7,123 nucleotides of DNA from JBBSIG01 sp038232215 (GCA_038232215.1 JBBSIG010000135.1:1-7123), one strand, 5' to 3'. Shown: positions 1 to 5,811, counted from the first letter of the stretch. Numbers and translations are program-made. The notes: generated by a model not told the origin, from the sequence alone.

Positions 1-1
1 C

Positions 2-640
2 CTCGTCACCCTGCTCTTCCACGCGGCGGTCTTCACGGGGGAGGAGGCGCTCGCCGGCTTCGTGCTCGGCGGCCTGATCGGGTTCGGGCTCGCCGTCGTG
101 CTCGCCCACTCGCGCCTGCTGCAGCGCGGCTTTCTCCCCTACATCATCGCGTCACAGACGGTCCCGATCCTCGCGATCGCGCCGATGGTCGTCGTCGGAC
201 TCGGCTCGAAGGGGGTCGAGGGCTGGCAGGCGGTCGCGATACTCGCCGCCTACCTGACGTTCTTCCCGGTCGCGATCAACGCGCTGCGCGGGCTGCACTC
301 CCCCGACCCGCGCGCGCTCGAGCTGATGCACTCGTACGCCGCGAGCCGCTGGCGCACGCTGTGGCGCCTCCGCGTGCCGGCGTCGCTGCCGTTCCTCTTC
401 ACTGCGCTTCGCATCTCCGCCACCGCGAGCGTGATCGGCGCGATCATCGGCGAGACCCCCGCGTCCATCCAGGACGGGCTCGGCGGCGCGATCGTCAACT
501 TCAACCAGTACTACTCGCTCGAGCCGACGCGCCTCTGGGCGACGAACCTCGTCGCCGCGGCGCTCGGGATCGTCTTCTTCCTCGCCGTCGTGATCGCCGA
601 GCGGGTCGTGCTGCGGCGCGCCCCCGAGAACATTGCCTGA
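2..640 (+). CDS. ABC transporter permease A, 5'-truncated (SsuC/TauC-like)
   Basis: Inner-membrane subunit of a binding-protein-dependent importer. The reading frame is open from the left edge (codons from base 2), so the start lies outside the window; the GTG at 62 is internal. The 212 visible residues begin in a segment (TGEEALAGFVLGG) that aligns with TTFEEALGGFAIG of permease B at 1481-2296, so roughly the first 60-70 residues are missing. Hydrophobic segments include the one after EEALAG, IIASQTVPILAIAPMVVVGL, AILAAYLTFFPVAINAL, and a C-terminal one around ATNLVAAALGIVFFLAVVIA. The cytoplasmic EAA-type loop that docks on the ATPase runs from ELMHSYAAS to RVPASLPFLF (about nt 320-400). 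The stop lies 7 nt before the ATPase ATG, indicating one operon. The two permeases are paralogous and probably form a heterodimer. Family assignment is firm; the substrate is inferred only from neighbours. Confidence 0.93.
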   Translation, partial: LVTLLFHAAVFTGEEALAGFVLGGLIGFGLAVVLAHSRLLQRGFLPYIIASQTVPILAIAPMVVVGLGSKGVEGWQAVAILAAYLTFFPVAINALRGLHSPDPRALELMHSYAASRWRTLWRLRVPASLPFLFTALRISATASVIGAIIGETPASIQDGLGGAIVNFNQYYSLEPTRLWATNLVAAALGIVFFLAVVIAERVVLRRAPENIA

Positions 641-647
641 AGAGCCG

Positions 648-1463
648 ATGAGCGAGGCGGGCGCCGCGGCTGTATCCGCGAGGGACGTGACGAAGTCGTT
701 CGGGCGCGGCGGCGTGACTGCGCTCGAGCGCGTCGACCTCGACGTGCAGCCCGGCGAGCTCGTCTCGCTGATCGGGCCGTCCGGCTGCGGCAAGTCGACG
801 CTCCTGCGGATCATCGGCGACCTGATCGAGCCCACGAGCGGCGAGGTGATCGTGAACGGCAAGAGTGCGCACCGGGCGCGCCTCGACCACGACTACGGGA
901 TCGTCTTCCAGGATCCCGTGCTGTACGACTGGCGCACCGTCTCGCAGAACATCTCGCTCCCGCTCGAGATGCTCCGCTGGGACAAGCGCCACCGCACCGA
1001 GCGCGTGCGGGAGATGCTGGAGCTGGTCGAGCTCGAAGGCTTCGAGGCTCACCATCCGTGGCAGCTCTCGGGCGGGATGCAGCAGCGCGTCTCGATCGCG
1101 CGGGCGCTCTCCTTCGACCCGGCGCTCCTGCTGATGGACGAGCCGTTCGGCGCTCTCGACGAGATGACGCGCGAGCGCCTGAACATGGAGCTCCTGAGGA
1201 TCTGGGAAGCGAGCGGCTCGACGATCGTCTTCGTGACCCACTCGATCGCCGAGGCCGTCTTCCTCTCGACGCGCGTCGTCGTCATGTCCGCCCGGCCGGG
1301 TCGGATCGCCGGCATCGTGGACGTCGACCTCCCACAGCCGCGAAGCGCCGAGACGCGCGAGCAGCCGCGCTTCTTCGAGCTCGTGACCGAGGTCCGCGAG
1401 CGGCTCGCGGCCGGAGGCGCCGACCGGATCACGGCGGCTGCGCTCGCGGAGGAGGAGCACTGA
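648..1463 (+). CDS. ABC transporter ATP-binding protein (SsuB/TauB/NrtD-like)
   Basis: Cytoplasmic ATPase that powers the importer formed with the two flanking permeases; 271 aa, normal for the family. All nucleotide-binding elements are visible: Walker A GPSGCGKST (residues 43-51), Q-loop Gln88 in GIVFQDP, ABC signature LSGGMQQR (140-147), Walker B LLLMDEP (160-166), D-loop GALD (168-171) and switch His198 in FVTHS. The stretch around YDWRTV after the Q-loop is typical of the nitrate/sulfonate/taurine branch. I chose the ATG at 648 because a purine-rich GAAGAG (639-644) sits just upstream and the domain begins at once (VSARDVTKSF). A TTG at 633 is in frame and would overlap the permease A stop by 8 nt, adding five residues. 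The 3' end carries the strong Shine-Dalgarno sequence for the next gene. Nothing suggests inactivation. Confidence 0.96.
   Translation: MSEAGAAAVSARDVTKSFGRGGVTALERVDLDVQPGELVSLIGPSGCGKSTLLRIIGDLIEPTSGEVIVNGKSAHRARLDHDYGIVFQDPVLYDWRTVSQNISLPLEMLRWDKRHRTERVREMLELVELEGFEAHHPWQLSGGMQQRVSIARALSFDPALLLMDEPFGALDEMTRERLNMELLRIWEASGSTIVFVTHSIAEAVFLSTRVVVMSARPGRIAGIVDVDLPQPRSAETREQPRFFELVTEVRERLAAGGADRITAAALAEEEH
1448..1457 (+). promoter_or_regulatory. Strong Shine-Dalgarno inside the ATPase 3' end, serving permease B
   Basis: GGAGGAGGAG lies in the last codons of the ATPase gene. Its GGAGG cores end 4-7 nt before a CTG at 1460 that overlaps the ATPase stop as CTGA, the same geometry as the common ATGA coupling. 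The first standard start in the permease B frame, GTG 1481, is 23 nt beyond the end of this site, too far for normal use. The purine run is also required by the overlapping Glu-Glu-Glu codons, so it could be partly coincidental. Confidence 0.55.
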
Positions 1464-1480
1464 GCACGGCACCGACCGTC

Positions 1481-2296
1481 GTGCAGCCGGTCCCGGCGGC
1501 GGCGCTCGGGGCTCGCCTGGGTCGGCGCCTGCAGGACTGGACGCCCGCCGCGGCGGTGTTCGTGCTCGCGCTCCTCGCCTGGCAGGGCCTCGTCACCGCG
1601 TTCCACGTCCAGGCCTTCCTGCTGCCGAAGCCGACGGAGATCGCGCAGGCGTTCTGGGAGAACTTCGGCACGCTCTGGAGCGCGGGGCTCACGACGTTCG
1701 AGGAGGCGCTCGGCGGCTTCGCGATCGGCTCCAGCCTCGGTGTCCTGGCCGCCCTCGCCCTCGCGCGCTGGCGGCGCGTGGGCTCGGCGTTCATGCCGTA
1801 CGCGATCGCGGCGAACGCGATCCCGATCATCGCGTTCGCGCCGATCACGAACAACTGGTTCGGCCTCCTGAACCCGGTCTCGAAGATGGTGATCGCGGCC
1901 GTGCTCTGCTTCTTCCCCGTGCTCGTGAACACCCTGCGGGGGTTGACGTCCGTGCACCCGTCCTCGATCGAGCTCATGCGCTCGTACGCGGGCGGCCAGG
2001 TCTCGGTGTTTCGCTGGGTGCGCGTGCCGAGCTCGCTGCCGTACCTCTTCTCCGGGCTGAAGGTGGCAAGCGTGCTGTCGATGATCGGCGCCATCGTCGG
2101 GGAGTACTTCGGCGGGCCGATCGACGCGCTCGGCGTGCTCATCCTGAACGACTCGCAGCTGTTCAACTTCCCCCGCGCGTGGGCCGGAATCGTGCTCGCG
2201 AGCGCCTTCGGGATCGCGTTCTACGCCGCCGTCGCGACGCTCGAGCACCTGACGACGTCCTGGCATCCGTCGTCGCGCACCTTTCGCTCGGAGTGA
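1481..2296 (+). CDS. ABC transporter permease B (SsuC/TauC-like)
   Basis: Second inner-membrane subunit of the importer. From GTG 1481 it is 271 aa; from the possible CTG at 1460 it would be 278 aa. I give 1481 as the conservative standard start, but the Shine-Dalgarno geometry favours 1460. A membrane segment lies at about residues 23-42 (AAAVFVLALLAWQGLV), followed by the family-typical FLLPKPTEIAQAFWEN. Further hydrophobic spans lie around FAIGSSLGVLAALALA, ANAIPIIAFAPI, KMVIAAVLCFFPVLVNTL, SVLSMIGAIVGEYF and the C-terminal AGIVLASAFGIAFYAAVA. The EAA-type loop runs from ELMRSYAGG (from residue 164) to RVPSSLPYLF (about 181-190) and closely resembles permease A. Two permease genes flanking one ATPase gene suggest a heterodimeric channel. 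The substrate is inferred to be a pyrimidine or cyclic ureide from the downstream hydrolase. Confidence 0.94.
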   Translation: MQPVPAAALGARLGRRLQDWTPAAAVFVLALLAWQGLVTAFHVQAFLLPKPTEIAQAFWENFGTLWSAGLTTFEEALGGFAIGSSLGVLAALALARWRRVGSAFMPYAIAANAIPIIAFAPITNNWFGLLNPVSKMVIAAVLCFFPVLVNTLRGLTSVHPSSIELMRSYAGGQVSVFRWVRVPSSLPYLFSGLKVASVLSMIGAIVGEYFGGPIDALGVLILNDSQLFNFPRAWAGIVLASAFGIAFYAAVATLEHLTTSWHPSSRTFRSE

Positions 2297-2307
2297 CGGA
2301 GCGTCAC
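2293..2307 (+). promoter_or_regulatory. Short inverted repeat across the permease B stop
   Basis: GTGACG-gag-CGTCAC is a perfect 6-bp inverted repeat with a 3-nt centre. It overlaps the permease B stop codon (2294-2296) and lies 34 nt upstream of the binding-protein ATG. It could be a small mRNA hairpin that uncouples translation or protects the binding-protein message, or an operator half-site pair. It is short enough to be chance in GC-rich DNA. Confidence 0.3.
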
Positions 2308-2340
2308 AATGGCGGGACTCGACCGGAAAGGGGATGGTGC

Positions 2341-3477
2341 ATGAAGCGCAAGGTCTGGCTCGGAGGGCTCCTCACGCTCCTCGCCCTCGCTCTCGCCGCC
2401 TGGGGCGGCCTCGGCACGAGCGCCGGGACGGCGGCGAGGACTCCTGCGGCGGCACAGGGCGCCGCCCTGACAAAGGTCACGCTGCAGCTCAAGTGGGTGA
2501 CGCAGGCGCAGTTCGCGGGCTACTACGCCGCGCAGGCGAAGGGCTACTACAAGCAGCAGGGGCTCGACGTGCGGATCAAGGTCGGCGGCCCGAGCATCAC
2601 GCCAGAGACGGTCGTCGTCGGCGGGCAGGCCGAGTTCGGGATCGACTGGCTCCCGGCACTCCTCGCCGCGCGCGACAAGGGCGGCGACCTCGTCAACGTC
2701 GCCCAGGTCTACACCCGCAGCGGCATGACCGAGGTGACGCACAAAGACAGCGGTATCACCTCGATCAAGAAGCTGAAGGGCAAGAAGGTCGGCGTCTGGT
2801 GCTGCGGCAACGAGAACGAGCTCTACGCAGCGCTCGTCAAGAACGGGCTGGACCCGAAAGGCGACGTCCAGATCGTGAACCAGCCGTTCGACATGAACCT
2901 CTTCCTGCAGCGGCAGGTCGACGCGGCGGCGGCCATGACCTACAACGAGCTCGCCCAGGTGCTCGAGTCGAAGAACCCGAAGACCGGCAAGCTCTACACG
3001 CTCAAGGACCTGAACGTGATCAAGATGGAGAGCGCCGGAACCGGGATGCTCGAGGACGGCGTCTTCGTCCGTGGCGACTGGATCAAGGACTCGGCGAACC
3101 AGGAGACGGCGAAGAAGTTCCTCGCCGCGTCGTTCAAGGGCTGGGTCTACTGCCGCACGCACCTCCAGGACTGCGTCAGCATCGTCCTCAAGGAGGGCAC
3201 GGCGCTGCCGAAGGGCCATCAGACCTGGCAGATGAACGAGGTCAACGCTCTGATCTGGCCGGCCCCGAAGGGGATCGGCGTCATGGATCCGGCCGCGTTC
3301 AAGCGCACGGCCACGATCGCGAAGCAGTTCAAGGTGATCAAGAAGCCGGCCAGCTCGAGCGCCTATCGCGCCGACCTGGCGAAGGCCGCTGTCGCGATGC
3401 TGAAGAAGCAGAAGGTGGACGTGGTCGGCCGGAGCTGGAAGAAGGCGAACGTCAAGGTAACGGCCGGCGGAAAGTAA
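2341..3477 (+). CDS. ABC transporter substrate-binding protein, NMT1/THI5-like
   Basis: Extracytoplasmic solute receptor of the importer, 378 aa. ATG 2341 is preceded by AAAGGGGA (2327-2334) at a proper distance and begins a classic export signal: MKRK, then a hydrophobic core of about residues 5-20. The hallmark motif LQLKWVTQAQFAGYYAA (48-64) followed by KGYY (67-70) identifies the NMT1/THI5 family, whose characterised members bind thiamin-pyrimidine precursors and similar heterocycles. VGVWCCGNENE (150-160) follows KKLKGKK in the position of the family's ligand-site loop. Cys154/155 and Cys271/278 are the only cysteines. The expected lipobox cysteine after LAA is Trp21 (TGG, 2401-2403), so lipid anchoring as written is not possible. 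Cleavage by signal peptidase I near the Ala-rich residues 31-42 is an alternative. The gene follows permease B by 44 nt and ends before a perfect palindrome. Pyrimidine or cyclic-ureide binding is inferred from family plus the adjacent dihydropyrimidinase. Confidence 0.93.
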   Translation: MKRKVWLGGLLTLLALALAAWGGLGTSAGTAARTPAAAQGAALTKVTLQLKWVTQAQFAGYYAAQAKGYYKQQGLDVRIKVGGPSITPETVVVGGQAEFGIDWLPALLAARDKGGDLVNVAQVYTRSGMTEVTHKDSGITSIKKLKGKKVGVWCCGNENELYAALVKNGLDPKGDVQIVNQPFDMNLFLQRQVDAAAAMTYNELAQVLESKNPKTGKLYTLKDLNVIKMESAGTGMLEDGVFVRGDWIKDSANQETAKKFLAASFKGWVYCRTHLQDCVSIVLKEGTALPKGHQTWQMNEVNALIWPAPKGIGVMDPAAFKRTATIAKQFKVIKKPASSSAYRADLAKAAVAMLKKQKVDVVGRSWKKANVKVTAGGK

Positions 3478-3488
3478 GCCCGCGTCGA

Positions 3489-3522
3489 GCTCGGGCCACC
3501 CGGAGCTCCGGGTGGCCCGAGC
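3489..3522 (+). terminator. Perfect 34-bp palindrome between binding-protein and hydrolase genes
   Basis: Two 17-nt arms, GCTCGGGCCACCCGGAG and its exact reverse complement, meet with no spacer. As RNA this gives a 15-bp GC-rich stem with an AGCT loop. It starts 12 nt after the binding-protein stop (TAA 3475-3477), and no T-run follows it. It ends before the hydrolase Shine-Dalgarno (GAGGAGG, 3545-3551), so it should not mask that site. Likely roles are a partial terminator or a 3' stabilising hairpin that lets the binding protein be made in excess over the downstream enzyme. The symmetry is certain; the function is inferred. Confidence 0.7.
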
Positions 3523-3560
3523 GAACCGGGAGCGAGTCGACGACGAGGAGGCGGTCGAGC

Positions 3561-4976
3561 GTGTCGGTCTTGATCAAGGGTGGTCGCATCATCACGGCGG
3601 CCGACGACTACGTCGGCGACGTCTACGTCGAGGGCGAGACGGTGTCGCTGATCGGCGAGTCGCTCGACCTGGACGCGGACCGAGTCGTCGACGCGACGGG
3701 GAAGTATGTCCTGCCGGGCTGCATCGACCCGCACACTCATCTCGACATGCCCTTCGGCGGGACGGTCACGGTCGACGACTTCGAGTCGGGCCATGTCGCG
3801 GCGGCGTTCGGCGGCACCACCTGCCACGTCGACTTCTGCATCCAGGGCAAGGGCCAGAGCTTCGGCGAGGCGCTCGAGACCTGGCACGGCAAGCGTGAGG
3901 GCAAGGCGCTGATCGACAACGGGTTCCACATCGCGGTCACCGACCTGCGCGAGGGCGGCTCGCTCGAGGAGCTCGCCTCGCTGCCCGATCAGGGCGTCAC
4001 GAGCTACAAGCTCTTCATGGCCTACAAGGGCGCGCTCATGGTCGACGACGAGACGCTCTTCAGGACGATGCAGGTCGCGGCGGAGACGGGCGCGCTCGTG
4101 ATGGTGCACGCGGAGAACGGCGACGCGATCGACGTGCTCGTGCAGGAGGCGCTCGCGCGAGGCGAGACGGAGCCCCGCTACCACGCTCTCACCCGTCCGC
4201 CCGAGACCGAGGGCGAGGCGACGAACCGGGCGATCCAGCTCGCGCGCGTCGCCGGGTCGCCGCTCTACGTCGTGCACGTGTCGTGCAAGGAGTCGATCGA
4301 CCCGATCGCGCGCGCGCGCGAGGCGGGCTGGAACGCGTGGGGCGAGACCTGTACGCAGTACTTCTTCGTCGACACGACCTTCCTCGAGCGGCCCGACTTC
4401 GAGGGCGCGAAGTACGTCTACACGCCGCCGCCGCGCGACAAGGCGAACCAGGAGCACCTTTGGAACGCGGTGCGCACGGACACCCTCTCGGCCATCTCCA
4501 CCGACCACTGCGCGTTTCTCTGGGACGGCCAGAAGACCCTCGGCCGGGACGACTTCTCGAAGATCCCGAACGGCGGGCCCGGGATCGAGAACCGGCTGCA
4601 CATGATCCACGAGTTCGGGGTCCGCCAGGGTCGGCTGACGCTCAACAGGATGGTCGAGCTGCTCTCGACGAACCCGGCGAAGCTGTTCGGGCTCTATCCG
4701 CGCAAGGGAACCGTGGCGGTCGGCTCGGATGCGGACATCGTCGTCTTCGACCCCGGGAAGCGGCACACGATCTCGGCGGCGACGCACCGCTCCAGGGTCG
4801 ACTACAACCTCTTCGAGGGCACGGAGGTGACGGGCACGCCGGAGCTGGTGCTGCTCCGCGGGCAGGTTCTCGTCGACGGCGACGAGCTGGTGGCGTCGCC
4901 GGGGTACGGGCAGTTCGTGAAGCGTGCGCGCTTCGGCGAAGAGCTGTCGCGCGGGCGGCAGCGAGCCGCGAGGTAG
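3561..4976 (+). CDS. hydA: Dihydropyrimidinase / D-hydantoinase
   Basis: Cytoplasmic zinc amidohydrolase (EC 3.5.2.2 type) that opens 5,6-dihydrouracil/dihydrothymine to N-carbamoyl-beta-amino acids, or 5-substituted hydantoins to N-carbamoyl-amino acids. Length is 471 aa, full for the family. GTG 3561 is preceded by GGAGG (3547-3551) at 9 nt and starts the typical SVLIKGGRIITA. The whole di-metal site is present: His58 and His60 in DPHTHLD, the Lys150 expected to be carboxylated in SYKLFMAYKG, His183 in MVHAENGD, His239 in VVHVSCKE and Asp315 in STDHCAF. These positions coincide with those I recall for the Geobacillus D-hydantoinase. Substrate-contact Tyr155 and Asn337 (IPNGGPGIENR) are kept, but the usual Ser of the SPPLR motif is Thr288 (YTPPPR). 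The C-terminal beta-domain ends with KGTVAVGSDADIVVFDP and beyond. Its position after the importer and near MmsA supports pyrimidine catabolism; hydantoin as the true substrate cannot be excluded. Confidence 0.95.
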   Translation: MSVLIKGGRIITAADDYVGDVYVEGETVSLIGESLDLDADRVVDATGKYVLPGCIDPHTHLDMPFGGTVTVDDFESGHVAAAFGGTTCHVDFCIQGKGQSFGEALETWHGKREGKALIDNGFHIAVTDLREGGSLEELASLPDQGVTSYKLFMAYKGALMVDDETLFRTMQVAAETGALVMVHAENGDAIDVLVQEALARGETEPRYHALTRPPETEGEATNRAIQLARVAGSPLYVVHVSCKESIDPIARAREAGWNAWGETCTQYFFVDTTFLERPDFEGAKYVYTPPPRDKANQEHLWNAVRTDTLSAISTDHCAFLWDGQKTLGRDDFSKIPNGGPGIENRLHMIHEFGVRQGRLTLNRMVELLSTNPAKLFGLYPRKGTVAVGSDADIVVFDPGKRHTISAATHRSRVDYNLFEGTEVTGTPELVLLRGQVLVDGDELVASPGYGQFVKRARFGEELSRGRQRAAR

Positions 4977-5009
4977 AGATAGCGGCGCCGAGTCCTCGCT
5001 CGCGGTAGC

Positions 5010-5621
5010 GTGCCGCTCGTGGGCAAGCTGTACGCGAGGATCGACGAGAAGCTCGAGAGCTGGATCGGCCGCCAGCGCGTGTTCTTCGTCGGTACCGCCC
5101 CGAGCAGTGCCGACGGCCATGTCAACGTCTCGCCGAAAGGGCCGATCGAGAGCCTGCGCGTGCTCGACGAGCGGACCGTCGCCTACCTCGACTTCGCGGG
5201 CAGCGGCGTCGAGACGATCGCCCACCTGCGCGAGAACGGCCGGATCGTCGTCATGTTCTGCGCGTTCGAGGGGCCGCCGCGGATCGTCCGGCTTCACGGC
5301 CGGGGCTCGGTCGTGCAGCTCGGAGAGCCCTCGTTCTCCGACCTTGCGCGGGACTTCGACCCGGCCTCGCTACCGGCGGGCGAGGAGCGCGCCCGCGCGG
5401 TCGTGCGCGTCGAGGTCTCCCGCATCGCCGATTCCTGCGGCTACGGCGTGCCGCTCATGCACTACGAGGGGGAGCGCCGGCAGGCGACCGCCTGGACGGA
5501 GAACCGCCTGAGGACGGACGGGTCCGGCGCCGTCCGCGCGTACGTCGCGGAGCGGAACGGCGCGAGCATCGACGCGCTGCCCGGAATCGATCCGGCGCTC
5601 GTGCTCGAAGGCGAGATCTGA
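5010..5621 (+). CDS. Pyridoxamine 5'-phosphate oxidase-like FMN split-barrel protein
   Basis: Predicted small cytoplasmic flavoprotein of the putative PNPOx-like split-barrel superfamily, 203 aa. The N-terminal core VFFVGTAPSSADGHVNVSPKG (about residues 24-44) is the characteristic first strand pair and phosphate/flavin-contact loop. The strands VAYLDFAGSG, ENGRIVVMFCAFEG and PRIVRLHGRGSVV follow. It is longer than minimal split-barrel domains, with a C-terminal arm that includes SCGYGVPLMHYEGERR. I do not see enough to call it a true PdxH. The function is unknown; related proteins include FMN- or F420-dependent reductases. GTG 5010 is used as the start, and GTG 5019 (giving MGKLYARID) is equally plausible. 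Neither has a clear Shine-Dalgarno, unlike the upstream genes. It follows the dihydropyrimidinase by 33 nt and may be cotranscribed, but a role in pyrimidine breakdown is not shown. Confidence 0.85.
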   Translation: MPLVGKLYARIDEKLESWIGRQRVFFVGTAPSSADGHVNVSPKGPIESLRVLDERTVAYLDFAGSGVETIAHLRENGRIVVMFCAFEGPPRIVRLHGRGSVVQLGEPSFSDLARDFDPASLPAGEERARAVVRVEVSRIADSCGYGVPLMHYEGERRQATAWTENRLRTDGSGAVRAYVAERNGASIDALPGIDPALVLEGEI

Positions 5622-5623
5622 GC

Positions 5624-5653
5624 GCTCGGGCGGCCGAGACCGCCCTCCCGAGC
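5624..5653 (+). terminator. Terminator-like hairpin after the split-barrel gene
   Basis: GCTCGGG (5624-5630) pairs with CCCGAGC (5647-5653). An alternative inner pairing is GGGCGG (5628-5633) with CCGCCC (5640-5645). It starts 2 nt after the TGA stop (5619-5621). There is no T-tract, so it is either a GC-type terminator or a 3'-end stabiliser. Its outer 7-nt arms are identical to those of the palindrome at 3489-3522. Confidence 0.55.
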
Positions 5654-5703
5654 CATGTCAACCGCGCCAGAAGCGTGACAGTTCTTCCACAACCGTCCGC
5701 GAG

Positions 5704-5747
5704 GGCCGGCAAACAGGGTCAGACCCTTGGGTCTCGCGTTGCCGGCC
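5704..5747. repeat. REP-like imperfect palindrome with GGGTC/GACCC core
   Basis: Outer arms GGCCGGCAA (5704-5712) and TTGCCGGCC (5739-5747) are perfect 9-bp complements. They enclose GGGTCAGACCC (5716-5726) and AGACCC-TT-GGGTCT (5721-5734), which share the central AGACCC and so form mutually exclusive small hairpins. The nested structure and the convergent intergenic location resemble repetitive extragenic palindromes mobilised by RAYT/IS200-like transposases. No transposase is present in the window, and copy number cannot be seen from a single copy. Confidence 0.5.
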
Positions 5748-5765
5748 GATCGGGCCTTGCCCCGA

Positions 5766-5793
5766 CGAGCCCCGTCCGTAGAAGAGGGGCTCG
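5766..5793 (-). terminator. Terminator-like hairpin downstream of the dehydrogenase gene
   Basis: CGAGCCCC (5766-5773) and GGGGCTCG (5786-5793) form an 8-bp stem around a 12-nt loop. Beyond a 2-nt mismatch the pairing extends by CCC/GGG (5761-5763 with 5796-5798). It lies about 18 nt past the dehydrogenase stop when read on the - strand. No T-run follows the stem in that direction; a TTTT lies between the stop and the stem. It probably ends or stabilises that transcript. Confidence 0.5.
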
Positions 5794-5811
5794 CCGGGCT
5801 GAAAAGGCGGC

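Noticed and set aside
62..64. GTG as the true start of permease A
   Set aside because: The frame continues upstream to the window edge with residues matching permease B, so the GTG encodes an internal Val.
152..862. Antisense frame opposite permease A and the ATPase start
   Set aside because: It has no motif, and its composition is that of a shadow frame. It overlaps two well-supported genes.
501..2266. Overlapping long antisense frames on the - strand opposite the ATPase and permease B
   Set aside because: Arg/Glu/His-rich translations without motifs, opposite genes with strong family motifs.
2297..2340. Separate promoter for the binding-protein gene
   Set aside because: No convincing -35/-10 pair is visible in the 44-nt gap; operon transcription with local RNA structure is simpler.
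4283..5008. Same-strand open frame inside the 3' part of the dihydropyrimidinase
   Set aside because: It is out of frame with the hydrolase and gives an Arg/Gly/Ala-rich translation. It is explained by the real gene.
3363..5297. Very long open frame (644 codons) on the - strand covering the dihydropyrimidinase gene
   Set aside because: The translation is low-complexity Arg/Val/Asp/Glu-rich with no recognisable domain. The + strand gene has a complete active site. This is the usual antisense shadow of GC-rich codon bias.
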